Positions 1 to 7,056 are shown, counted from the stretch's first letter. The stretch: DNA of 28,603 nt from JAAYZQ01 sp034428935 (GCA_034428935.1 DAOUHB010000111.1:1-28603), one strand, 5' to 3'. Notes: generated from the letters alone by a model not told the origin. Numbers and translations are program-made.

Positions 1-45
1 CACCTTGACCTGGTCATCTGTGAACCGCTTGTGCAGCTGTGTCAT
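1..45 (-). CDS. Transposase-like protein, N-terminal fragment (runs off window)
   Basis: Only the first 15 codons lie in the window. They start at ATG (complement of 43-45) and read MTQLHKRFTDDQVKV. A strong ribosome binding site, GGAGGG on the minus strand (51-56), sits five to six bases upstream, so this is a real start and not a shadow frame. The N-terminus resembles helix-turn-helix proteins that accompany DDE-type transposases, from memory and without a search. The three spaced repeats just upstream (95-153) fit the end of an insertion element. The rest of the gene is outside the window, so the family cannot be fixed; an ordinary regulator is the alternative. Confidence 0.5.
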   Translation of the reverse strand, partial: MTQLHKRFTDDQVKV

Positions 46-94
46 TTCGTCCCTCCTCATCTCGAGATCGACCTGCTGGGACTCTACCACAATC

Positions 95-160
95 GGTTCA
101 CTTTTCAACTGGAAAGAGTTCACTTTTCAGCCTTAAATGGTTCACCTTTCAACTTTCAAC
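95..160. repeat. Three direct repeats at 22-bp spacing, likely mobile-element end
   Basis: Copies of a 15-bp word lie at 95-109 (GGTTCACTTTTCAAC), 117-131 (AGTTCACTTTTCAGC) and 139-153 (GGTTCACCTTTCAAC), with a partial fourth, TTTCAAC, at 154-160. The start-to-start distance is exactly 22 bp each time, about two helical turns, so a protein would meet all copies on one DNA face. They precede the transposase-like start on the minus strand. Multiple ordered subterminal sites are typical of elements whose transposase binds several sites at each end. The outer boundary of the element is not resolved. Confidence 0.55.
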
Positions 161-180
161 CACACGCGAAATTCCGGGTA

Positions 181-209
181 TTGACAGGCCGCCGGCTCCA
201 TGATATAAT
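181..209 (+). promoter_or_regulatory. Perfect sigma-70 promoter of the LacI/sugar operon
   Basis: TTGACA (181-186) and TATAAT (204-209) are separated by 17 bp, so both hexamers and the spacer match consensus. The predicted start is near 216, leaving a leader of about 100 bases before the LacI-type gene. The promoter begins about 20 bp beyond the mobile-element repeats. Confidence 0.85.
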
Positions 210-233
210 GACAGCGTTGTCGTTAACGCTGTC
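210..233. promoter_or_regulatory. Probable LacI-family operator overlapping the transcription start
   Basis: A perfect 9-bp inverted repeat, GACAGCGTT (210-218) and AACGCTGTC (225-233), is separated by six bases and begins right after the -10 box. A dyad over the start site is the usual position for repression by a LacI-family protein, and the gene immediately downstream encodes one. Autoregulation of the whole operon is inferred. Confidence 0.65.
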
Positions 234-319
234 GGCCGCGACGTCGCGGTTCTCGCTCCGTTTTATCGCCCGATCCAACCTGGTTTCTGGCGGTTTGTTC
301 CGATCGAGGTGGGGGACAA

Positions 320-1321
320 GTGGCCACAACCATGCGTGATGTCGCCCGGGCAGCGGGCGTCTCGATCAAGACCGTCTCTCGCGTGGTGAACAAGCAGGGA
401 GAGGTCTCTGACGAGACCCGCCGGCGGGTGTTGGCAACAATACAGGAGCTCGGCTACCGGCCGAGCAAAGTCGCTCGCGCCCTCGTCACCCAGCGCACCG
501 ACACCCTGGGTCTCATCCTCGGCGACATCTCGAACCCCTTTTTCTCCGAAGTGGCCCGCGGCGTCCTCGACACCGCCCAGGCCGAGGGCTATGACGTCTT
601 TCTCTGCAACTCGGACTATGACCCCGAACAAGAGCTCCGGGCATTAAGCTCCCTTGCCGACCACAACGTGGGGGGCATGATCGTCTTTCCCTGCTGGGAG
701 AATCGCGAGAAGCTGCGGGCCTTTGCCGGCCCGGCGCGGCCCCTCGTGGTCGTGAACCGTATCTTTGAGCCCCAACCCGGCATCTCGTTGGTGCTGAACG
801 AGATCCGCCGCGGGGCCAGGCTGGCCGTCGACCACCTGGCAGGCAAGGGGCACCGCAGCATCGGCATGCTCGCCGGGCGCGCTGCGCCGTTGCAGATCAT
901 GGAACGGATGCAGGGCTTTCGCGAGGGCCTCCAGGCCCACGGGCTGCCTTTCGTCGCCGACTGGATCGTGGCCGACGAGTGCAACAGCGACGTGGAGCGC
1001 GGCTACCGGTCGGCCCGCCGGCTCATGGCCCACCACCCCCGGGTGACGGCCGTGTTCGCCTACAACGACCTGATCGCCGTGGGCGCCATCCAGGCGTGCC
1101 GCGAGCTGGGGCGGCGTGTGCCCGACGACGTGGCCATCGTCGGCTTTGACAACATCCAGTTCGCCGCCATGGTGCAACCACCGCTGACCACGGTACACAT
1201 CGACAAGTACGAATTGGGCAGGCAGGCCGTCACCCGCCTGCTGGAGATGTTGAACGGCCCGGGCTCCGACCTGGAGCCTATCCGCCTCGACGTGGAGCTA
1301 GTGGTTCGACAATCGACCTGA
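320..1321 (+). CDS. LacI-family transcriptional regulator
   Basis: This is a 333-residue DNA-binding repressor of the LacI/GalR family. The N-terminal helix-turn-helix and hinge helix cover roughly residues 5-58 and include the classic VARAAGVSIKTVSRVVN recognition segment and the Y-R-P-S-x-x-A-R-A hinge start. A periplasmic-binding-like sugar domain (about 60-333) follows and contains G-L-I-L-G-D-I-S-N-P-F-F and a terminal T-T-V-H core. The GTG start at 320 is chosen because GAGGTGGGGG lies five bases upstream; ATG at 332 is the alternative. It is first in an operon with sugar ABC genes and galT, so the effector is probably a galactose-related sugar (inference). The inverted repeat at its own promoter suggests self-control. 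Confidence 0.93.
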   Translation: MATTMRDVARAAGVSIKTVSRVVNKQGEVSDETRRRVLATIQELGYRPSKVARALVTQRTDTLGLILGDISNPFFSEVARGVLDTAQAEGYDVFLCNSDYDPEQELRALSSLADHNVGGMIVFPCWENREKLRAFAGPARPLVVVNRIFEPQPGISLVLNEIRRGARLAVDHLAGKGHRSIGMLAGRAAPLQIMERMQGFREGLQAHGLPFVADWIVADECNSDVERGYRSARRLMAHHPRVTAVFAYNDLIAVGAIQACRELGRRVPDDVAIVGFDNIQFAAMVQPPLTTVHIDKYELGRQAVTRLLEMLNGPGSDLEPIRLDVELVVRQST

Positions 1322-1434
1322 GAGCCTCATACCAGTGAGGGCGCGCTTTGGCAGGAAGGAGGTGAGGTCCCGACACCGGATGGGGGATGCGTTATTTGAC
1401 AGGTTGCAAAGGGAACCAGACAGAAGGAGGAAAG

Positions 1435-2880
1435 ATGAAAAAGTCAGTATCTGTCCTGCTCGTTTTGATCCTGATGGCAGGCGTGGTCGCAGCCTGTGGG
1501 GCGACGCCGGCGCCCCAGATCGTCAAGGAAACAGTCGTCGTCACCCAGGAAGTGGAGAAGGAGGTGATTGTCACCCAGGAAGTCGAAAAAGAGGTGATCG
1601 TCACCCAGGAAGTCGAGAAAGAAGTGGTCGTGACGGCCACTCCCGAGCCGGAAGCCCGCGAGCTGGAGATCTTTCACTGGTGGACCGGCCCCGGCGAGCG
1701 CGAAGCAGCCGACGCCATGTTTGAGGCTTTGAACGCCGCCTATCCCGACGTCGAGGTGGTCGAGAACCCCGTGGCCGGCGGCGGCGGCGTCAGCCACCGC
1801 GTCGTGCTCCAGGGACGGATGGCGGCGGGCATTCCGCCCGACACGTTCCAGACGCTGGGCGGCGCAGAGCTCAAGGCCTACGTCGACGGGGGCGCCCTGG
1901 AACCCCTGGACGAACTCTGGGAGGAGCTGGGCTACGCCGAGGTCATCCCCGGCCCCCTGGCCAGCGCGGTGTCGGTGGATGGCGTGCCTTACGTCGTGCC
2001 CCTCAACATGCACATCCAGAACATTCTCTACTACGACATGGCCATCTTTGAGGAGCTGGACCTGGAGCCGCCCACGAACTTTGAGCAGTTGATGGCCGCC
2101 GCCGCAGCCATCAAGGAAGCCTATCCGGAAAAGTCGCCCCTGGGCCTGGGCACCACCGAGAACTGGGGCGCGGCCTTTGTCCTGGATAGCCTCATCCTGG
2201 AACTGGGCGGACCCGAGTACTATGTCCAGCTTCACAAGGGCGAGATCGACGTCACCACCGACGAGACCTACCGGACCTCCCTGGAGCGCCTGGCCGAGCT
2301 CATGGAGTACACCTATCCCTTCCACTCCAACCTGACCTGGGACCAGTCGGTGGGCCTGGTGGTGGCTGGCGATTCGGCCATGGTCATCATGGGCACCTGG
2401 GCCATCGGCGCCTTTATCAGCAACGGCTGGACACCCGGCGAGGACTTTGGCGCCGTGACCTTCCCGCAGGAGCCGGAGCGCATCCTCCTCTTCCACCCCG
2501 ACACGTATGGCCTGGCCGCGGGCGCTCCGCACCCCAATGCCACCATGGACTGGCTGCGGGTGGTGGCGTCTCCCGAGCTGCAAATTCCGACGGACGTCAC
2601 CCAGGGCGGCATGTTTGCCCGCATCGACATCGATCCGGGCGAGTTCCCCGATCCCATCCGCCAGGAAATGCAGGCCTTTGTGCGTGACAACCCGGAAAAC
2701 CTGATCCTGGACCAGCACGGCAGCATCGCACCCGCCAGCTTCTCGAACGAGTACTGGATCGTCATCGCCGCCTTCATGGCCGAGCAAGAGCCGGACGTCG
2801 ATGCCACCATCCAGCAGGTAGCGACCCTCTTCGAGACCTACGAGGTGGAAGAAGAGGCAGCCTGGTACCAGTGGCCCTAA
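1435..2880 (+). CDS. Sugar ABC transporter substrate-binding lipoprotein
   Basis: This 481-residue extracellular solute-binding protein is of the family-1 (MalE/UgpB-like) type. A signal peptide ends in the lipobox V-A-A-C, making Cys21 the lipid-anchored residue. Residues 36-65 hold three copies of V-T-Q-E-V-E-K-E-V-I/V, a charged stalk common in Chloroflexota binding proteins, followed by the folded domain from about residue 75 (E-I-F-H-W-W-T-G). The ATG at 1435 is preferred over the in-frame ATG at 1387 because AAGGAGG lies just upstream (1424-1430) and the lipoprotein signal begins there. It captures the sugar outside the membrane and hands it to the two permeases that follow. The neighbouring galT suggests a galactose-containing ligand, which is an inference. 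Confidence 0.93.
   Translation: MKKSVSVLLVLILMAGVVAACGATPAPQIVKETVVVTQEVEKEVIVTQEVEKEVIVTQEVEKEVVVTATPEPEARELEIFHWWTGPGEREAADAMFEALNAAYPDVEVVENPVAGGGGVSHRVVLQGRMAAGIPPDTFQTLGGAELKAYVDGGALEPLDELWEELGYAEVIPGPLASAVSVDGVPYVVPLNMHIQNILYYDMAIFEELDLEPPTNFEQLMAAAAAIKEAYPEKSPLGLGTTENWGAAFVLDSLILELGGPEYYVQLHKGEIDVTTDETYRTSLERLAELMEYTYPFHSNLTWDQSVGLVVAGDSAMVIMGTWAIGAFISNGWTPGEDFGAVTFPQEPERILLFHPDTYGLAAGAPHPNATMDWLRVVASPELQIPTDVTQGGMFARIDIDPGEFPDPIRQEMQAFVRDNPENLILDQHGSIAPASFSNEYWIVIAAFMAEQEPDVDATIQQVATLFETYEVEEEAAWYQWP
1540..1629 (+). repeat. Three in-frame 30-bp tandem repeats (stalk region)
   Basis: Units begin at 1540, 1570 and 1600, each starting GTCACCCAGGAAGT and encoding V-T-Q-E-V-E-K-E-V plus I or V. 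They form the charged linker between the lipid anchor and the binding domain. The copies differ mainly at third codon positions, so the repeat is not very recent. Confidence 0.85.
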
Positions 2881-2930
2881 CGGGCCCTTGCCCCTCTCGC
2901 TCGGGCGCTAGTTGAGCGAGCCTGTCGAAT

Positions 2931-2983
2931 GCCTGCCGGTAGGGACGTGCCAGGTCCGGCGCGTCCCTACCGGACCGGCAGGC
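2931..2983. repeat. Palindromic element between binding protein and permease genes
   Basis: CCGGTAGGGACG (2936-2947) and CGTCCCTACCGG (2962-2973) form a perfect 12-bp stem with a 14-base loop. A second pairing, GCCTGCCGGT (2931-2940) with ACCGGCAGGC (2974-2983), overlaps it, so two alternative stems exist. There is no T-tract, so it is not a simple terminator. Its place after the binding-protein gene fits an mRNA-stabilising or attenuating hairpin that raises binding-protein output over permease output. It may also be a dispersed genomic repeat. Confidence 0.7.
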
Positions 2984-3004
2984 ACCGCAGTCAGGAGAGA
3001 TCCC

Positions 3005-3952
3005 TTGACGCAACGCTGGAGACCGAATCTGAGACGGAGCCGGCGCGAGAGCATGACGATCCCGGAGCTCCTCGTGTTCCTGCTCCCCCTTCTTCTCTTT
3101 GTCATCCTCCTGTATGGGATGCTGGCCTGGACGGTGTACGTCTCCTTCGCCGACTGGCGTGGGGTGCAGCCGACCTACGAGTTTGCCGGCCTGAAGTGGT
3201 ACAGGACCATGTTCAGCCTTCCCCGCTTCCAGGCCGACATCGTGAACAACCTGCGGTGGCTGGTCCTGGGTGTGATCCCCACCGTGGTGCTCGCCCTCTT
3301 TATCGCCTACCTCCTGGAGATCGGCTCGTTCAAGGGGATCGAAACCTACACGCGGACGCTGATCCTCTATCCCGTGGCCATGTCCTTTATCGTGACGGGC
3401 ACCATCTGGTCGTGGATGTACCAACCCGACCGGGGAGTGCTGAACACCATCTTGCGGGGGCTCGTCAACCCCATCCGCGACGGGCTGGGCCTCGATCCCG
3501 TCCTGGGGGGTCGCTACATCACGAATCCCGACACGGTGACCTACTGGCTCATCGTCATCTTTGTGTGGCAATACCTGGGCTTTGCGGTGATTATCCTGCA
3601 ATCCTCCTTTCGCACCACCGAGCTCCAGGAAATGATCGAGTCGGCCCTGGTCGACGGCGCCTCCCGCTTTCGCATCCTGTGGCAGATCATCGTGCCCAAC
3701 ATCCGCGGCGGGATCCTGGTGCTGATCTCGCTGCTGCTCATCTCGGCCCTGAAGGTCTTTGACATCGTGTACGTGGTCACCTTTGGCGGGCCGGGCTTTG
3801 CCAGCGACGTGCTGGCCTTCTTCATGCTCATCGCCACCTTCCAACAGCACCTGGTGTCCATGGGTGCCGGGCTGGGCGTGATCATCTTTCTCATGGCCTT
3901 TATCGTCGTCGTGCCCTACACGATCTATGCTTTTAGAAAGTGGTTTGAATGA
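3005..3952 (+). CDS. Sugar ABC transporter permease, MalF type
   Basis: This is a membrane subunit of about 315 residues that forms half of the sugar channel. It shows the MalF-type pattern of about six helices, the first near F-L-L-P-L-L-L-F-V-I-L-L-Y-G-M. The cytoplasmic EAA loop (E-S-A-L-V-D-G-A-S-R-F-R-I-L-W-Q-I-I-V-P) docks on the ATPase. The open frame extends back to 2912, but that part reads through the palindrome. TTG at 3005 is chosen because AGGAGAGA lies at 2993-3000; ATG at 3053 is possible but has a weaker site. Its stop overlaps the next start in ATGA (3949-3952), so the two permeases are translationally coupled. Confidence 0.9.
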   Translation: MTQRWRPNLRRSRRESMTIPELLVFLLPLLLFVILLYGMLAWTVYVSFADWRGVQPTYEFAGLKWYRTMFSLPRFQADIVNNLRWLVLGVIPTVVLALFIAYLLEIGSFKGIETYTRTLILYPVAMSFIVTGTIWSWMYQPDRGVLNTILRGLVNPIRDGLGLDPVLGGRYITNPDTVTYWLIVIFVWQYLGFAVIILQSSFRTTELQEMIESALVDGASRFRILWQIIVPNIRGGILVLISLLLISALKVFDIVYVVTFGGPGFASDVLAFFMLIATFQQHLVSMGAGLGVIIFLMAFIVVVPYTIYAFRKWFE

Positions 3953-4773
3953 AATCCAAAAGCCGCGCCTTGATGATCCTGGTCCTGCTGACGTTGGCCT
4001 TTTTGACCATAGCTTACGTGCTGCCCGTATACGTCGTCGTCGTCACCTCCCTCAAGACGCCCGCCGAGATCAGCGCCCGGCGATACCTCATCCCCAGCAC
4101 AGACCTCCAGATCGAGAATTTTGTCACCTCTTTCGAGCTGATCCTGCCGTCGCTTCTGAATTCGGCCATCATTGGCTTTTCGGTGACGTTCTTGTGCCTG
4201 CTGGTTGGCGGGCTGGGGGCCTATTACCTGGCCCGCTCCCGATCGGCCTTTGCCCGCGTGCTCTTTATCCTGGTGGGCATCGCCGTCTACCTGCCCTACC
4301 AGGTGGTCCTCATCCCCCTGGTACAGATCGTCGCCGAGACGGGCCTGGCCCTCACCCATTGGGGGCTCATCCTCAGCTACCTGATCCTGAACGTGCCCCT
4401 CGCCTCGGTCCTGCTGGGCACCTTTTTCCTGGCCGTGCCCCGCGAGCTGGAAGAGGCGGCCGAGGTGGACGGCGCATCCAAGATCCAGATCTTTTTCCGG
4501 GTGGTGATCCCGGTGGCCATGCCGGCCTATGCCTCCACGGCCATCATCATCTTTACCCAGGTGTGGAACGAGTTCCTGCTGGCCCTCACCCTGGCCACGC
4601 CGCGGACGACGACGATCCAGATCAAGCTGGCCGAGATCAAGGGCAGCTTTGTCGCCCACTACGAGCTGCAAATGGCGGCCGCCCTCATCACCCTCATCGT
4701 GCCCCTCGTCTTTTTCCTGGCCCTGGGGCAGTACTTTATCCGCGGCATCCTGGCCGGGGCGCTGAAGGGGTAG
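3949..4773 (+). CDS. Sugar ABC transporter permease, MalG type
   Basis: This 274-residue second permease is of the MalG type, with six predicted helices. The first lies near residues 6-28, followed by the extracellular stretch with T-S-L-K-T-P-A-E-I typical of MalG proteins. The EAA loop reads E-A-A-E-V-D-G-A-S-K-I-Q-I-F-F-R-V-V-I-P, the contact site for the ATPase. ATG at 3949 overlaps the stop of the preceding permease by four bases. No ATPase gene follows, so this importer must borrow a shared MsmK/UgpC-like ATPase encoded elsewhere. The family call is firm; the substrate is inferred from galT. Confidence 0.92.
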   Translation: MKSKSRALMILVLLTLAFLTIAYVLPVYVVVVTSLKTPAEISARRYLIPSTDLQIENFVTSFELILPSLLNSAIIGFSVTFLCLLVGGLGAYYLARSRSAFARVLFILVGIAVYLPYQVVLIPLVQIVAETGLALTHWGLILSYLILNVPLASVLLGTFFLAVPRELEEAAEVDGASKIQIFFRVVIPVAMPAYASTAIIIFTQVWNEFLLALTLATPRTTTIQIKLAEIKGSFVAHYELQMAAALITLIVPLVFFLALGQYFIRGILAGALKG

Positions 4774-4781
4774 GCCCCGAC

Positions 4782-5864
4782 GTGCGGATCTCGCCCCCAT
4801 CCGACCATCCCCACCGGCGCCTGAACGCGCTGACGGGCGAGTGGATCCTGGTCTCGCCCCACCGCACACAGCGGCCGTGGCAGGGCCAGGTGGAAAAGAG
4901 GCCGCCCGAGGAGCGGCCGGCCTACGACCCCGGCTGCTACCTCTGCCCCGGCAACGAGCGGGCCGGGGGGAAGCGCAATCCGGAGTACGAGAGCACCTTT
5001 GTCTTTACCAATGACTTTGCCGCCCTCCTGCCCGACACGCCCCCCGGCCAGGACCACGCCCCGCTGCAGACGTACGAGACCGTGCGCGGCACCTGCCGGG
5101 TGATCTGCTTTTCGCCGCGCCACGACCTGACCATCTCCAGGATGGACCCCGGCAGCATCCGGCGGGTCGTCGACGTGTGGGCCGCGGAGACGGCCGCCCT
5201 GGGCCGCGATTACCGCTGGGTGCAGGTGTTCGAGAACCGGGGGGCGATGATGGGCGCCTCCAACCCCCATCCCCACGGCCAGATCTGGGCGGTGGACGCG
5301 CTGCCCAACGAGGCGGCCAAAGAGGAAGAGCAGCAGCGGGCCTACCTGGCCGAGCACGGCCGGCCCCTGCTGCCGGACTATGCCGCGCTGGAGGCAGAAC
5401 AGGGCGTGCGGGTGGTCGTGGAGAACGACGACTGGCTGGCGGTGGTGCCCTTCTGGGCCGTCTGGCCCTTCGAGACGCTGCTGCTGCCGCGCCGCCCCGT
5501 CCCTCGCCTGCCCGACCTGTCGGCTGAGGAGCGCGACGCCCTGGCCGCCATCCTCAAGCGGCTCCTGACCCGCTACGACAACCTCTTCGAGACCTCGTTC
5601 CCCTATTCCATGGGCTGGCACGGCGCTCCCTTCGGGCAGGCCGGCGGGCCCGCGGACCACTGGCAGCTCCACGCCCACTTCTACCCGCCGCTCCTGCGCT
5701 CGGCGACGGTGCGCAAGTTCATGGTCGGCTTCGAGCTCCTGGCCGAAGCCCAGCGCGACCTCACCCCCGAGCAGGCCGCCGCCCGGCTGCGCGCCCTGCC
5801 GGAGGAGCACTACCGAAGCCGTTCTCATGCCCAGCCGGGCGCCACGAAAGAGGAAAACAATTAG
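4782..5864 (+). CDS. galT: Galactose-1-phosphate uridylyltransferase
   Basis: This 360-residue cytoplasmic enzyme exchanges UMP between UDP-glucose and galactose-1-phosphate, the central step of the Leloir pathway. The active-site motif N-P-H-P-H-G-Q is present (His163, His165), with His165 as the expected uridylylated nucleophile. The zinc ligands expected from the family are also there: Cys52 and Cys55 in C-Y-L-C, His114 in S-P-R-H-D and His163. The C-terminal H-F-Y-P-P-L-L-R and F-M-V-G-F-E segment is family-typical. The GTG at 4782 gives family-normal length and starts nine bases after the permease stop; AAGGGG at 4765-4770 is a distant ribosome site. An open frame runs upstream to 3927 but is only a shadow of the permease. 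galK and galE are not in the window. Confidence 0.94.
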   Translation: MRISPPSDHPHRRLNALTGEWILVSPHRTQRPWQGQVEKRPPEERPAYDPGCYLCPGNERAGGKRNPEYESTFVFTNDFAALLPDTPPGQDHAPLQTYETVRGTCRVICFSPRHDLTISRMDPGSIRRVVDVWAAETAALGRDYRWVQVFENRGAMMGASNPHPHGQIWAVDALPNEAAKEEEQQRAYLAEHGRPLLPDYAALEAEQGVRVVVENDDWLAVVPFWAVWPFETLLLPRRPVPRLPDLSAEERDALAAILKRLLTRYDNLFETSFPYSMGWHGAPFGQAGGPADHWQLHAHFYPPLLRSATVRKFMVGFELLAEAQRDLTPEQAAARLRALPEEHYRSRSHAQPGATKEENN

Positions 5865-5870
5865 TCCTCG

Positions 5871-5970
5871 CGCTGGATTGCAGTCCAGCGCTGTCCTGAT
5901 GCAAACCTGGTGCTCGCGCCGGATCACAATCCAGCGCCGTCCTGAAGAGCCGCGGATTGTTATCCGCGGC
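5871..5970. repeat. Cluster of three palindromes downstream of galT
   Basis: Three short palindromes sit in 100 bases: 5871-5890 (CGCTGGATTGCAGTCCAGCG), 5916-5937 (nine-base arms around CACA, one mismatch) and 5949-5970 (GCCGCGGAT, loop TGTT, ATCCGCGGC, perfect). All share a CGGAT or TGGAT core, and CCAGCGC[T/C]GTCCTGA recurs at 5885-5899 and 5931-5945. They look like diverged copies of one REP-like family. They may also end or protect the operon mRNA. Confidence 0.75.
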
Positions 5971-6083
5971 GAGCAAATGCTGTTTTTGAAAAGGGGAACC
6001 CCTGTCAACGCATACGGCAGCGGGCCATCCGGCGCATCGTCGCCTCGCTGGAGCCGTTCCGCTTCGAGCGCGGCACCTCCCGC

Positions 6084-6112
6084 TTGACAGAGTCTCTCTA
6101 TAAGTTTATAAT
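6084..6112 (+). promoter_or_regulatory. Perfect sigma-70 promoter of the toxin-antitoxin pair
   Basis: TTGACA (6084-6089), a 17-bp spacer and TATAAT (6107-6112) match consensus exactly. The predicted start is near 6119, about 33 bases before the antitoxin start. Confidence 0.85.
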
Positions 6113-6129
6113 GGTTGCTAACCTTATAA
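6106..6129. promoter_or_regulatory. Probable operator palindrome of the toxin-antitoxin operon
   Basis: GGTT-GCT-AACC (6113-6123) is flanked on both sides by TTATAA (6106-6111 and 6124-6129), giving a near-perfect dyad with one extra base on the left. It overlaps the -10 box and the start site. Antitoxins of the Phd/YefM type usually repress their own promoter from such palindromes, alone or with the toxin. Confidence 0.6.
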
Positions 6130-6151
6130 CCCACGCAGAGTGGAGGTTAGA

Positions 6152-6445
6152 TTGGAACGAACGATCGGCGCCACGGAACTCCGGCAGCGTTTGACCGATG
6201 TGCTGCAGGCTGTGCGTGAAGAGCAGGCGACCTATATCATCTCCACGTTCGAGCGTTCCCAGGCAGTCTTGGTCAACGTGGAGGAGTACCGTCAGTTCCA
6301 GCGTTTCAGGGAGGAGCGAGAGGCGTTCTTCGACTGGCTGGACGACGCGGCCAGGCAAAACGCCGCCCTGAACCTCGGGCTGAGCGATCAAGAGGTGCTG
6401 GACATTATCGAGCAAGCACGCGAAGACGCGGCAGAGACAGACTGA
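6152..6445 (+). CDS. Antitoxin, Phd/YefM family
   Basis: This is a DNA-binding antitoxin of about 97 residues. The N-terminal half has the Phd/YefM fold signature, including I-G-A-T-E-L-R-Q-R-L-T-D-V-L-Q near the start and a central R-S-Q-A-V-L-V-N-V-E-E-Y strand. The acidic helical C-terminus (about 55-97) is the part expected to wrap the toxin. TTG at 6152 is chosen because GGAGG (6142-6146) lies five bases upstream; GTG at 6140 would include that site within the gene. It is followed after three bases by a PIN-domain gene, the usual antitoxin-first order. The promoter palindrome suggests self-repression. It should neutralise the downstream nuclease. Confidence 0.82.
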   Translation: MERTIGATELRQRLTDVLQAVREEQATYIISTFERSQAVLVNVEEYRQFQRFREEREAFFDWLDDAARQNAALNLGLSDQEVLDIIEQAREDAAETD

Positions 6446-6448
6446 ACC

Positions 6449-6994
6449 GTGCTGCGCGTTGTCCTCGATACGAGCTCGCTGGTGAGTTATCTGCTCACGC
6501 GCGGAGACATTATGCGGCGCGTCGTCGCTCACTGGCGCGCCAACCACTACGTTCTGCTCTCATCACCTGCCACCCGCGCAGAGCTAGCAGCCGTGGTGTC
6601 GAGGCCTCAGATCAGGCGCCTGGCCGTGGCACCCCTCGAAGAGCTGGTCCGCGGAATCGAACGCTATACCTGGCCAGTACCGGGCATCCTGGCGCTGCCT
6701 GGTGCGTGCCGCGATCCCAGGGATGACAAATTCCTGGCGTGCGCCGTGGAAGGTGAGGCCCATTACCTGGTCAGCAGCGACCGCGATTTGCTCGATTTGC
6801 GATCGTTCCGGGGAGTAGTCATTCACAATCCCGGCCAATTCTTGCTGGCACTCGAGCTGTTCAGGCTCGATGCAGATGGCATGGCTCGCCGTTACAGCCG
6901 TGCTACGCTCCTCGATATTCAGCAGTCGCTTCTCCTCGAACCCGAGACGGCCGGCCGCCTGGCCGAGGCGCTGGCGGTCGGAGCAGGGGAATAG
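6449..6994 (+). CDS. PIN-domain toxin (putative ribonuclease)
   Basis: This 181-residue protein has a PIN domain over roughly residues 1-140. The acidic metal-binding residues are visible: Asp7 in V-L-D-T-S, Glu45 in R-A-E-L, Asp92/93 in R-D-D-K-F and Asp111/113 in S-S-D-R-D-L-L. It resembles the group often annotated as PIN-family toxin component. PIN toxins cut RNA, often tRNA or rRNA, when free of antitoxin; the target here cannot be predicted. A tail of about 40 residues extends beyond the core. GTG at 6449 begins three bases after the antitoxin stop, so the two are coupled. All expected catalytic residues are present, so it is probably active. Confidence 0.85.
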   Translation: MLRVVLDTSSLVSYLLTRGDIMRRVVAHWRANHYVLLSSPATRAELAAVVSRPQIRRLAVAPLEELVRGIERYTWPVPGILALPGACRDPRDDKFLACAVEGEAHYLVSSDRDLLDLRSFRGVVIHNPGQFLLALELFRLDADGMARRYSRATLLDIQQSLLLEPETAGRLAEALAVGAGE

Positions 6995-7009
6995 ACCGAA
7001 ACGCGCGCA

Positions 7010-7038
7010 TTGACATCGCCCACCCGAGATGATATAAT
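7010..7038 (+). promoter_or_regulatory. Perfect sigma-70 promoter pointing antisense into glpK
   Basis: TTGACA (7010-7015), 17 bp, TATAAT (7033-7038) is an exact consensus match on the plus strand, but the only gene downstream, glpK, lies on the minus strand and ends at 7057. The predicted start near 7045 would make RNA complementary to the 3' part of the glpK message. It may be an antisense RNA promoter, or the leftover promoter of a lost gene. Confidence 0.65.
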
Positions 7039-7056
7039 CCAAATATGGAATTTACT

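Noticed and set aside
1325..1340. Small inverted repeat CCTCA...TGAGG after the LacI gene
   Set aside because: The stem is only five bases with no T-run, too weak to call a terminator.
1396..1401. TTGACA upstream of the sugar-binding lipoprotein gene
   Set aside because: No acceptable -10 box occurs at 16-18 bp downstream, so an internal promoter is not supported.
3927..4781. Upstream extension of the galT frame giving an apparent fusion protein
   Set aside because: The extension overlaps the MalG-type permease in another frame and reads Pro/Arg/His-rich noise. GalT starts at GTG 4782 with normal family length and residue numbering.
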